From NCBI GenBank assembly GCA_024682555.1, contig JAIKZD010000086.1, forward strand, positions 1 through 34,150: a stretch of DNA of 34,150 nucleotides, in the 5' to 3' direction. Shown here one piece after another: positions 24,946 through 33,851 of the stretch. How positions within the stretch are numbered: the first letter of the stretch is position 1; each line of letters begins with the position of its first letter. Below the pieces are notes generated by a model. The model was not told the DNA's origin. It searched no databases and saw only the letters and a list, made by a program, of their open reading frames with translations. The DNA is from Lachnospiraceae bacterium. GTDB taxonomy: Bacteria; Bacillota; Clostridia; Lachnospirales; Lachnospiraceae. Made by a program: the position numbers and the translations under genes.

Positions 24946-27900
24946 ATGCCCGAAAAATATACTCTCGGAATAGATATAGGATCAACAACGGTCAAGGTCG
25001 CCATCTTAAATGATGCTCATGAACTTCTGTTCAGCGATTACCGCAGACATTATGCAAATATCCGTGAAACACTCAGTGATCTTGCCAAAGATGCCGAGGA
25101 AAAGCTGGGTAATATTACTCTCCATCCGATGATCACCGGTTCCGGCGGTCTGACCCTGGCAAAACATCTTGATATTCCCTTTGTACAGGAAGTAATAGCC
25201 GTATCCACCGCACTTACTGATCACAACAGCAAGGTGGACGTGGCAATAGAGCTTGGCGGGGAAGACGCCAAGATCATCTATTTTGAAGACGGCAACGTTG
25301 AACAGCGTATGAACGGTATCTGCGCCGGCGGAACCGGATCCTTCATCGATCAGATGGCCTCCCTTCTTCAGACCGATGCCTCGGGCCTGAACGAATATGC
25401 AAAAAACTACAACTCTCTCTATACAATAGCTGCCAGATGCGGGGTTTTTGCCAAATCCGACATCCAGCCCCTTATCAATGACGGCGCCACAAAAGAGGAT
25501 CTGTCAGCCTCCATCTTTCAGGCGGTTGTAAACCAGACCATATCGGGACTTGCCTGCGGAAAGCCCATACGCGGCTATGTTGCCTTTCTCGGCGGCCCGC
25601 TTCACTTTCTTTCGGAGCTTAAGGCTGCCTTCATAAGGACCTTAAAGCTTGACGATGAGCATATCATCGCCCCGGAAAACTCCCATCTGTTCGCTGCAAT
25701 GGGTGCCGCCCTCAATTACAGGGAAGATAACTGCATTGCTTTATCGGAGCTCAACCAAAAGCTTGGTCAGGATATAAAAATGGAATTCGAAGTGGCAAGG
25801 ATGGACCCTCTCTTTGAGGACGAAGAAGCCTACGGACAGTTCCTTGAAAGACATGAAAAACACAGGGTGAAGACCGCGGATCTCTCATCATATTCAGGCA
25901 ACTGCTATCTGGGTATCGATGCAGGTTCCACCACTACCAAGACTGCTCTCATATCGGAGAACGGTTCCCTTCTTCATTCCTTTTATTCCAACAATAACGG
26001 AAACCCTCTGGGGACGACATTACGTGCCATAAAGGAGATCTATTCCCTTCTTCCGGAAGGTGCAAAGATAGTCCATTCCTGCTCCACGGGATATGGCGAA
26101 TCCCTTATAAAAGCCGCTCTCCTTTTGGATCACGGTGAGGTCGAGACCGTCTCCCATTATTTTGCCGCAGCCTTCTTTGAGCCTGATGTGGACTGTATCC
26201 TGGATATCGGCGGACAGGACATGAAATGCATCAAGATAAAGGATCATTCCGTGGACAGCGTACAGCTGAATGAAGCCTGCTCCTCAGGATGCGGATCATT
26301 TATCGAAACCTTTGCAAAATCCCTTAACTATTCCGTTGAGGATTTTTCCAAAGAAGCACTTTTTGCAAAGCATCCCATCGATCTCGGAACAAGATGCACC
26401 GTCTTTATGAATTCAAAGGTCAAGCAGGCCCAGAAGGAAGGTGCCTCCGTTGCCGATATATCCGCGGGCCTTGCCTATTCTGTCATAAAGAATGCGCTTT
26501 TCAAGGTAATAAAGGTATCCGATGCCTCTTCTCTCGGGAAGAAAATAGTGGTTCAGGGCGGAACCTTTTATAATGATGCCGTCCTTCGTTCCTTTGAAAA
26601 GATCGCCGACTGCGAAGTGATAAGACCGGATATTGCAGGTATCATGGGAGCCTTCGGAGCCGCACTCATAGCAAGGGACCGTTATCCCGAGAAAAGCTCC
26701 ACCACCATGCTTTCCATAGATAAGATAAATTCTCTGGAATATACCACCACCATGGCCAAATGCAAGGGCTGCACCAACAGCTGCAGACTTACCGTCAATC
26801 GTTTTTCAGGCGGCAGGCAGTATATATCAGGAAACAGATGCGAGCGCGGTATCGGAAAACAGAAGAATGAACACAACCTCCCCAATCTTTTCGATTACAA
26901 GGAGCATCGTATATTTGATTACGAACCTTTGGATGAAGTCGCCGCAAAAAGGGGCATCATAGGCATACCGAGAGTCCTCAATATATATGAGAACTATCCC
27001 TTCTGGTTCACTTTTTTCACCGAGCTGAAGTACAGGGTCTTAATATCCCCGCGCTCATCTCACAAGATATACGAACTCGGAATAGAATCCATCCCCAGCG
27101 AATCGGAATGTTATCCCGCCAAGCTTGCCCACGGACATGTGGAATGGCTTATAAAACAGGGCATAACAAATATCTTCTATCCCGCCCTCTTCTACGAGAG
27201 ACGGGAATATGACGATGTGCCCAACCATTATAACTGTCCCATAGTCACCTCCTATTCCGAAAACATCCGCAACAACATGGATGAAATAAGCGACGGCAGC
27301 ATTAACTTCATGAACCCTTTCTTATCCTTTGAGTCCGAAGAGATCATCTCAAAGGGTCTTGCGGATTACTTTAAAGACATTCCCGGAGAGGAAGTTAAGG
27401 CTGCGGCCAAAAAAGCCTGGGCCGAAATGCAGAGTGCCAGGGATGACATGAAGAAAAAGGGCGAAGAGACCATAGAATATTTAAAGGCAAATGACAAACA
27501 CGGCATTGTACTTGCCGGCAGGCCTTATCATATAGATCCCGAGATAAACCACGGCATCCCAGAGATGATCAATTCATACGGTCTTGCGGTGCTTACCGAG
27601 GATTCCGTTGCCCACCTTAATCCCGTTAAGCATCCCATCCTCGTGGCCGATCAGTGGACCTATCACTCAAGGCTGTATGCCGCGGCCAATTATGTAAAGA
27701 CCACCGACTATCTCGATCTGGTACAGCTCAATTCCTTCGGCTGCGGTCTCGATGCCGTGACAACGGATCAGGTGGCCGACATCCTAAACGATTCGGGCAA
27801 GATCTACACCTGTTTAAAGATCGATGAAGTAAACAATCTCGGTGCCGCAAGAATCAGGATCCGCTCTCTCATCGCGGCAATAAATCTTAAAAAACGGGAG

Positions 27901-29181
27901 CATAAGGAAAGAAAGATAGTGAGTTCAACCTACCGCCGTGTCCTCTTTACGGAAGAAATGCGCAAAAACTACACGGTGATCTGTCCTAATATGTCCCCCA
28001 TCCATTTTGATATTCTGGAAAAGGCTTTTGCCGCCTGCGGCTACAATCTGGTGATCCCGGATAATTCCAACAGATCCGCCATAGATACCGGCCTCAAATA
28101 TGTCAACAATGATGCCTGCTATCCTTCGCTGATAGTTGTGGGACAGGTAATGGATGCCATCCTCTCCGGAGACTATGATACGGACCGTCTTGCCGTTGTG
28201 ATGACTCAGACGGGCGGCGGCTGCAGGGCGACCAATTATATCGCATTCATCAGAAGAGCTCTCAAGAATGCGGGCTATGAGCATATACCCGTCATATCCC
28301 TGAATCTTTCAAAGCTTGAGAGAAATCCCGGCTTCCATATCAACCTGGAAATGCTGATACGGGCAGGATATGCCGCCATATTCGGTGACATCTTCATGCG
28401 CTGCGTTTACAGGATGAGACCTTATGAGCTTAATCCCGGAGACACTGAAAAGGTTCACGCCAAATGGATTTCGAGATGTCAGGCCTTTGTTACGAAAAAA
28501 TACATGGGGCTTCGTGAATTCAATACAATGTGCAGGGAAATGATCCGTGAATTTGATTCGATCCCCATCGATGAGGAGCTTAAGAAACCCCGTGTCGGGA
28601 TCGTCGGTGAGATCCTTGTCAAATATTCCCCCACGGCAAACAACGATCTTGTGAACCTGATAGAATCAGAAGGCGCAGAGGCCGTGGTCCCCGACCTTAT
28701 AGACTTTATGTGCTACTGCTTCTACAACCAGATATACAAGGCCGACCATCTGGGGACCTCCAAAAAGACGGCCTTTTTATCCTCGCGTGGCATATGGCTT
28801 GTTAATACCCTGAGAAAGAGCGCGGCTAAGGAACTGAAAGCATCAAAGCATTTTGATGCACCTGTTGACATCAGACAGATAGTTAAATACGCCGAGGAGA
28901 TAGTTTCCATCGGCAATCAGACCGGTGAAGGCTGGTTCCTTACCGGCGAGATGATAGAACTCATTCATTCCGGAGTAAAGAACATCGTCTGCACCCAGCC
29001 CTTCGGCTGTCTTCCCAATCATGTTGTTGGAAAGGGAGTCATCAAGGAGGTGCGCCGTCATTACAGGGGATCCAATATCGTAGCCATCGACTATGATCCC
29101 GGCGCCAGCGAGGTTAATCAGCTTAACCGCATAAAGCTGATGCTTTCGACCGCATTTAAGGAGATCGAAAACAGATCATAA
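24946..29181 (+). CDS. 2-hydroxyacyl-CoA dehydratase activase / dehydratase-like fusion (BcrAD-BcrAD-HgdB type)
   Basis: This 1411-residue fusion has two ATP-hydrolysing electron-donor modules of the BadF/BcrA/HgdC family followed by an HgdB-like dehydratase part. Module 1 (about 1-300) has LGIDIGSTTVK and cysteines C126 and C165, one residue off the [4Fe-4S] ligands C127 and C166 of Acidaminococcus HgdC. Module 2 (about 320-585) has LGIDAGSTTTK with C445, C449 and C484. Next is a cysteine group C606, C609, C613, C632, then a DUF2229/HgdB-like region (about 645-1400; SECYPAKLAHGH, NDACYPSLIVVG, TQPFGCLPNHVVGKG). Such enzymes use ATP to fire low-potential electrons. No CoA-transferase or partner gene is adjacent, so the substrate is unknown. 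AGAGGAAAG lies upstream of the ATG. Confidence 0.92.
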   Translation: MPEKYTLGIDIGSTTVKVAILNDAHELLFSDYRRHYANIRETLSDLAKDAEEKLGNITLHPMITGSGGLTLAKHLDIPFVQEVIAVSTALTDHNSKVDVAIELGGEDAKIIYFEDGNVEQRMNGICAGGTGSFIDQMASLLQTDASGLNEYAKNYNSLYTIAARCGVFAKSDIQPLINDGATKEDLSASIFQAVVNQTISGLACGKPIRGYVAFLGGPLHFLSELKAAFIRTLKLDDEHIIAPENSHLFAAMGAALNYREDNCIALSELNQKLGQDIKMEFEVARMDPLFEDEEAYGQFLERHEKHRVKTADLSSYSGNCYLGIDAGSTTTKTALISENGSLLHSFYSNNNGNPLGTTLRAIKEIYSLLPEGAKIVHSCSTGYGESLIKAALLLDHGEVETVSHYFAAAFFEPDVDCILDIGGQDMKCIKIKDHSVDSVQLNEACSSGCGSFIETFAKSLNYSVEDFSKEALFAKHPIDLGTRCTVFMNSKVKQAQKEGASVADISAGLAYSVIKNALFKVIKVSDASSLGKKIVVQGGTFYNDAVLRSFEKIADCEVIRPDIAGIMGAFGAALIARDRYPEKSSTTMLSIDKINSLEYTTTMAKCKGCTNSCRLTVNRFSGGRQYISGNRCERGIGKQKNEHNLPNLFDYKEHRIFDYEPLDEVAAKRGIIGIPRVLNIYENYPFWFTFFTELKYRVLISPRSSHKIYELGIESIPSESECYPAKLAHGHVEWLIKQGITNIFYPALFYERREYDDVPNHYNCPIVTSYSENIRNNMDEISDGSINFMNPFLSFESEEIISKGLADYFKDIPGEEVKAAAKKAWAEMQSARDDMKKKGEETIEYLKANDKHGIVLAGRPYHIDPEINHGIPEMINSYGLAVLTEDSVAHLNPVKHPILVADQWTYHSRLYAAANYVKTTDYLDLVQLNSFGCGLDAVTTDQVADILNDSGKIYTCLKIDEVNNLGAARIRIRSLIAAINLKKREHKERKIVSSTYRRVLFTEEMRKNYTVICPNMSPIHFDILEKAFAACGYNLVIPDNSNRSAIDTGLKYVNNDACYPSLIVVGQVMDAILSGDYDTDRLAVVMTQTGGGCRATNYIAFIRRALKNAGYEHIPVISLNLSKLERNPGFHINLEMLIRAGYAAIFGDIFMRCVYRMRPYELNPGDTEKVHAKWISRCQAFVTKKYMGLREFNTMCREMIREFDSIPIDEELKKPRVGIVGEILVKYSPTANNDLVNLIESEGAEAVVPDLIDFMCYCFYNQIYKADHLGTSKKTAFLSSRGIWLVNTLRKSAAKELKASKHFDAPVDIRQIVKYAEEIVSIGNQTGEGWFLTGEMIELIHSGVKNIVCTQPFGCLPNHVVGKGVIKEVRRHYRGSNIVAIDYDPGASEVNQLNRIKLMLSTAFKEIENRS

Positions 29182-29294
29182 ATCGGGTCAGGGAAGCTTA
29201 TGGATCCGTTGACTGTTTTTCCTTATCCGATTCTGTGGTATTATGTTCATGACAGGGGTTTTTCTCTGAATATGTATATGTGATCTGATACCGT

Positions 29295-30323
29295 ATGGAT
29301 AATATATTAAATATCACCATCAATTTCATCCTGTTCATCTTTGCGATACTGTCCGTTGCCGTCTGCATTGATACGCTGCAAAGGCTTAAGGACAAAGAGG
29401 GCTGCAGACGTTTCAGAATGCTTTGTACAGCCTATGTCTGTATGCTTTTCGGAACCATAATCCTGTTTTATTCAAAAAACGGATCCTATACGGAGATCAT
29501 CGCCGTACAGTTTCTGTGGTTTTCTTTCGTCGCTCTTCTGGCTTCCTTTATATCAACACTGGCTTATGTCCTTGACGGATATGATAAGACCATATCGGTG
29601 GCAGTCTCCTGTTTCTGCTATTTCGGACTGATCACCATGATCATTGAACTGGTATGGGGCGGCTACAGGATAATAAACGCACCCACCGGGGTATTCTTTG
29701 AATCCACTCTCTCGCCTTATCATATGGACATCCTGTATATCGTACCCATAGCCGCATTTATCGTTCTGACCGTAAAACTGCTCATCGGATATCATCACAA
29801 CCGTAAAAAGAAATGCGAAAAGAGACTCTTTCAGATAACGCTCATATCGGTGATCATTTGTTTTGCCGGGCTGTTATGCGAGATCATCCTGGAACACTAT
29901 TTGGTCTATTACCCTGTTTTCAGGCTCTGTCTGTTGCCCTGTCTGATAATACTGAGAAACTGTCTCATGATCTCAAGAAGCGACAGACTTGTAAGAGACG
30001 ACTATGCGGAATATCTTTCCGACAGGTTAAGCATCCCGGTATACATTACGGACAGCGGCCTTAGGATCGCCTTCGAGAACGAGGCGGCAGAGGTTTTGGC
30101 TTCCATGTGCCATGAAGAGACCATCGGCATGAGGATTCCCGGATTGTTTGAAATTGACACCGAAACAGAAAAACGGCTTGCGGACGATATCCTCTATGAT
30201 GAGGACATGAACATATCCGCCACTCACAGAATAACCGGCAGGGAATACCTGATCACCGTAAAAAGGGTCATGGATACGGCCGGCGGCCTCTTAAGCAGCA
30301 TTCTTTTATGTTACGAAAAATAA
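29295..30323 (+). CDS. Seven-helix membrane sensor with PAS-like tail and no output domain
   Basis: The 342-residue protein has about seven membrane helices in the first 225 residues, resembling the 7TM sensor module found in front of many clostridial histidine kinases and diguanylate cyclases. A PAS-like domain follows (about 240-340; RLSIPVYITDSGLRIAFEN, EETIGMRIPGLFEI, ITGREYLITVKRV). The frame stops at the end of the PAS fold, and no kinase, GGDEF or phosphatase domain follows. It could be a complete short sensor or a remnant of a longer one. The ATG at 29295 is the first in frame, with a stop three codons before it, but it has no clear ribosome binding site. It is convergent with the STAS-NRPS gene, 15 bases apart. 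Confidence 0.78.
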   Translation: MDNILNITINFILFIFAILSVAVCIDTLQRLKDKEGCRRFRMLCTAYVCMLFGTIILFYSKNGSYTEIIAVQFLWFSFVALLASFISTLAYVLDGYDKTISVAVSCFCYFGLITMIIELVWGGYRIINAPTGVFFESTLSPYHMDILYIVPIAAFIVLTVKLLIGYHHNRKKKCEKRLFQITLISVIICFAGLLCEIILEHYLVYYPVFRLCLLPCLIILRNCLMISRSDRLVRDDYAEYLSDRLSIPVYITDSGLRIAFENEAAEVLASMCHEETIGMRIPGLFEIDTETEKRLADDILYDEDMNISATHRITGREYLITVKRVMDTAGGLLSSILLCYEK

Positions 30324-30338
30324 ACTGCCCGTAAGGTT

Positions 30339-33300
30339 CTAATGAACCATCGCCAGTATACTGTCAATATCATCCTCTCTTAGCATTGCATCAAGAATAT
30401 CCTTAAAGTCCCCGGCAAATCCTTCCGCCTTCTCAGCCGAAAACAGATTTGAATGATAATCGATATTTATTGTATATGAACCGTCCTTTCTCTCAAAGGT
30501 CTGTATAATGAACTTAAGTTTTTCATATACGGCATTCTCCTGAAGATCCAGGACCTTTACGGGTTTTCCGTCCATTTCGTAATCTTCGGGATAATAGGGC
30601 TGGCAGCAGTATATGAAATCATACATGTTCGGATACTTCCCCATGATCTCGGAAAGAGGCATAATCGGAAACATCATGACATTGAACATGTTTCTCTTTA
30701 TCCTTGTCAGGAATGTCTCCACCGTGTCATCTTTTTTGATCTCAAAGAAGTTAAGAAGCACCGTTGAGATATAGCCTATGGTATTTGCAAGTCCCGAATC
30801 ATTCCGGCCGGTATACAGAGTGGCAAAGGACCCGCTTTGCGTTGAATTATGGGCCGACAGTATAAGTGAAAGTATGCCGAGGAAGACGATGCTTGAAGAA
30901 ATGTATTTTTCCCGGCAGAATTCCCTTAGTGCTTCCCCGTCCTGACAGATCACCGTTTCGTAATGAGCGGATCTCCATTCGCCGTTATCCTCATAATCCT
31001 CGGGCATGGAGCTTATGCCCGATATCTGCAGCAGATCCATATAGCTTTCCCTGCACCGCCTGCCTGCCCCGGTATCAAAAAAGCCGTGAAGATATTCGGA
31101 ATACTCCGTCATCGGGATACTTTCCTCCCGGAGTTTATTTCCTTCATAGGCGGCAATGATATCATCCGTAAGGATATTTATGGATTCACCGTCGGTGACA
31201 AGATGATTATATTCCGCTAACAGATATTTTTTATTAAGACATTCGATGATCTTAAAACTGAACAGCCATTTTGCATCCGGCGGTGTCGGTGTACTGTAGG
31301 TCATGGGATCTGCCAGTTCATCCGTGTCAAGCTTTATAACGGGTATTTCTACGTCCGAGATATCATCTTTTGGTATCTGCCAGACCGTACCTTCTTCATC
31401 CTGCTCAAAGCTGACCCTTAATCCCGGATGGATGCTTATGACCCTTAGCACGGCTTCCTTAAGCTTTTCCGTATCCACGGATGCGTCAAACACATACAGC
31501 ACCGGGAGATTTAAGTCATTGTTTCCCGCCATTGCTTCCAGATAATCATACATCTGAACATCCGGAACATGATATCTTGCAAGTTTTTTCAGATTCTTCC
31601 TTTTGGGAGAAGCAATGACAAATTCCTCAAGACTCAGTATGGTGGGATGATCCACTATATCGTTTACATTTACCGGGATGTTATACTCATCACCTATCAG
31701 CGAGATAAACAGCATCACATCTAGAGATGAAAGCCCGGTTTCGATGAGATCGGTATCGGTTCCGAAGTCATCATCATCCGTTACCTGCACCAGAAAATCA
31801 AACAGTTTTCTCTGGATATCGGTCTCCGGGGCCCTTCTGTTCTTAGCCTCGGGTTTTACCGTCGGAAGGGCTTTTCTGTCTACCTTCATGTTGGCTGTCA
31901 TCGGCATCTCATCAAGCTTTACATAGATATCGGGATGCATATAATGGGCAAGATGATCCTTTGCATAGGCTCTCAGCTCATTCTCCGAAACACCGGAGTC
32001 CGAAACATAATAAAGGCACAGATATTTACCTTCCAGCGAAGCCGCAACACAGCTGTCGATGCCCGGCATCCCGCTCATCAGCGACTCAACCTCCAAAAGC
32101 TCTACCCGAAGGCCTCTTATCTTTACCTGATAATCCTTTCTGAAGAGGTATTCGATCTCCCCTTTTTCGTTTATACGGCACATATCCCCGCTTTTATAGG
32201 CACGCATGCCGTTATGGGTGAAAAAGGCTTTTTTTGTTTCTTCCGGAAGATTTAAATAACCTCGTCCCACACATTTACCGCAGATTATGAGTTCACCGAT
32301 CTCCCCTTTCGGGACTTCATTATTGTTCATGTCTGCCACAAAGGTATGGACATTGGCATTTGGAAATCCTATGGTGATATCTTCTTCGCTCGTTAACACC
32401 TTCATGGTACAGCTTATGGTGGTCTCGGTAGGTCCGTACCCGTTCATGATATATACGTCCTTATTGACATCTCTTATCTTATTGTAGAGACTTGCGGGAA
32501 ATGCTTCCGCACCGATATCGGCAACCTTAAGCCTGGAAAGTGCCTCCTTCGCTGCGGGAAGCTTTAACAGAGCTGTCAGATATGCGGGAGTGAAAACAGC
32601 TCCATCCACCTCATATTTATTCATCAGACCGATCATCTTAAGCGGATCCGATATTTCGCTTAAGCGTGCCATCACAACGGTATTTCCGGACACGAGCGGA
32701 ACGAACATCTCCATTATCGAAACATCAAAAGTCATGGCCGCCATGGCAAGAAGCCGCCTGCTTCTGTCTGCCAATCCCCTGTATTCCCCGTTATCCTGTG
32801 TATCCGTAAGGAAATTCGAAAGATTTCCGTGTTCGATCATGACGCCTTTGGGGTTTCCGGTGGAACCGGAGGTATATATGATATAGCAGAGATCCGATGA
32901 GTATATGACCCTCCCCGGGTTCCCGGTATAAGGGAACGTGATCATATTCTCATAAAACAGAGGCCTTTTCATCAGTTTATCCACAAAGAGTTCCAGTCTT
33001 TCATAGACCATGGCTTTGGATGAGATAATGAAGGCAGCAGCCGAATCGTCATGAATATATTTGATACGCTGATCGGGATAAAGGGGATCTGCAATGACAT
33101 AGGCACAGCCCATCTTAAGTACGCCTAAGATCGCGGCATATACCTCAATGCCCCTGTTTAACATTATCATCACCACATCCCCATGCCTTATACCCATGAA
33201 CATCAGGCTGTTTGCTATCCTGTTTGCGGCAGCGTTAAGCTCTTCATAGGTAAAGGATCCCTTTGAGGATACCACTGCTTCCTTATGAGGGTGAAGACAT

Positions 33301-33743
33301 GCCTCTTCTTCGAAACGGGTGATAACGGATATAAAATCCTTATCCGTCTCTATCCTGTCATCCGCTTCCCGGCCCGTGATTCCGGGTATTATATTATCTG
33401 CTCCGGCATCGTCCTTATCCGGAGCATCCGTCTCCGTTTTTCTTTCTATCCCCAGGATATCTTCAAGTCCCGTGATGGATATCGTTTCATATACCTGATC
33501 CGACACATTCTTTATCGAAAAGTCGTGACATTTTTTCCTGAGCTTTAAAAGGATACGGATACCCGCCGAAGAAATATACTCAAGGTTACCGGCTTCCACC
33601 TGCGTTCTGTCTATGGTCTTTCCTTCGGATAAAAGCTTTTCCGCATAATCTTCTATCTCTTTGTCAAGTCTGAGTGCAGTGTCATAATCCAGGGCTTCGT
33701 CAAAGTCAATGAAGAGTTCTCCGTTATCATATGATAATCTCAT
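30339..33743 (-). CDS. STAS-adenylation-carrier-condensation fusion (NRPS-like)
   Basis: The 1134-residue protein joins a signalling domain to a nonribosomal peptide synthetase module. STAS domain about 1-100: YISSAGIRIL places S59 where SpoIIAA/RsbV are phosphorylated. After an acidic linker comes an adenylation domain (about 140-635) with A3 YTSGSTGNPKG, A5 NGYGPTETT, A7 KSGD, A8 DYQVKIRGLRVE and A10 lysine K620. A carrier domain (about 640-715) has GLSSLDVM with Ppant serine S673. A C-terminal condensation domain (about 735-1134) has NHLVTDG with catalytic H847 and D851 but Asn in place of the first His. The A-T-C order implies loading an amino acid and joining it to an acceptor. The start is supported by GGGGAGGAA. 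The product is unknown. Confidence 0.92.
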   Translation of the reverse strand: MRLSYDNGELFIDFDEALDYDTALRLDKEIEDYAEKLLSEGKTIDRTQVEAGNLEYISSAGIRILLKLRKKCHDFSIKNVSDQVYETISITGLEDILGIERKTETDAPDKDDAGADNIIPGITGREADDRIETDKDFISVITRFEEEACLHPHKEAVVSSKGSFTYEELNAAANRIANSLMFMGIRHGDVVMIMLNRGIEVYAAILGVLKMGCAYVIADPLYPDQRIKYIHDDSAAAFIISSKAMVYERLELFVDKLMKRPLFYENMITFPYTGNPGRVIYSSDLCYIIYTSGSTGNPKGVMIEHGNLSNFLTDTQDNGEYRGLADRSRRLLAMAAMTFDVSIMEMFVPLVSGNTVVMARLSEISDPLKMIGLMNKYEVDGAVFTPAYLTALLKLPAAKEALSRLKVADIGAEAFPASLYNKIRDVNKDVYIMNGYGPTETTISCTMKVLTSEEDITIGFPNANVHTFVADMNNNEVPKGEIGELIICGKCVGRGYLNLPEETKKAFFTHNGMRAYKSGDMCRINEKGEIEYLFRKDYQVKIRGLRVELLEVESLMSGMPGIDSCVAASLEGKYLCLYYVSDSGVSENELRAYAKDHLAHYMHPDIYVKLDEMPMTANMKVDRKALPTVKPEAKNRRAPETDIQRKLFDFLVQVTDDDDFGTDTDLIETGLSSLDVMLFISLIGDEYNIPVNVNDIVDHPTILSLEEFVIASPKRKNLKKLARYHVPDVQMYDYLEAMAGNNDLNLPVLYVFDASVDTEKLKEAVLRVISIHPGLRVSFEQDEEGTVWQIPKDDISDVEIPVIKLDTDELADPMTYSTPTPPDAKWLFSFKIIECLNKKYLLAEYNHLVTDGESINILTDDIIAAYEGNKLREESIPMTEYSEYLHGFFDTGAGRRCRESYMDLLQISGISSMPEDYEDNGEWRSAHYETVICQDGEALREFCREKYISSSIVFLGILSLILSAHNSTQSGSFATLYTGRNDSGLANTIGYISTVLLNFFEIKKDDTVETFLTRIKRNMFNVMMFPIMPLSEIMGKYPNMYDFIYCCQPYYPEDYEMDGKPVKVLDLQENAVYEKLKFIIQTFERKDGSYTINIDYHSNLFSAEKAEGFAGDFKDILDAMLREDDIDSILAMVH

Positions 33744-33780
33744 GTGGGTGATTCCTCCCCGTCTGATATGTAATGCTCAT

Positions 33781-33809
33781 ATTATAACCTAAACTTTATT
33801 CCGGTACAA
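33781..33809 (-). promoter_or_regulatory. Promoter of the STAS-NRPS gene
   Basis: On the minus strand TTGTAC (33804-33809), a 17-base spacer and a perfect TATAAT (33781-33786) lie about 38 bases upstream of the ATG at 33743. The -35 match is partial. Confidence 0.6.
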
Positions 33810-33816
33810 AAAGCAA

Positions 33817-33845
33817 TTGCAAAACCGTTATTTCTGGAATAGTAT
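33817..33845 (+). promoter_or_regulatory. Candidate MATE promoter placed for a leaderless mRNA
   Basis: TTGCAA (33817-33822), a 17-base spacer and TAGTAT (33840-33845) are followed after 6 bases by the ATG at 33852. The expected RNA start would fall on or next to that ATG. No Shine-Dalgarno sequence precedes it. Confidence 0.45.
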
Positions 33846-33851
33846 TCATAT

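Noticed and set aside
29198-29294. TTGACT at 29211 and TATTAT at 29241 as a promoter for the sensor gene
   Set aside because: Spacing is about 24 bases, too long for a sigmaA promoter.
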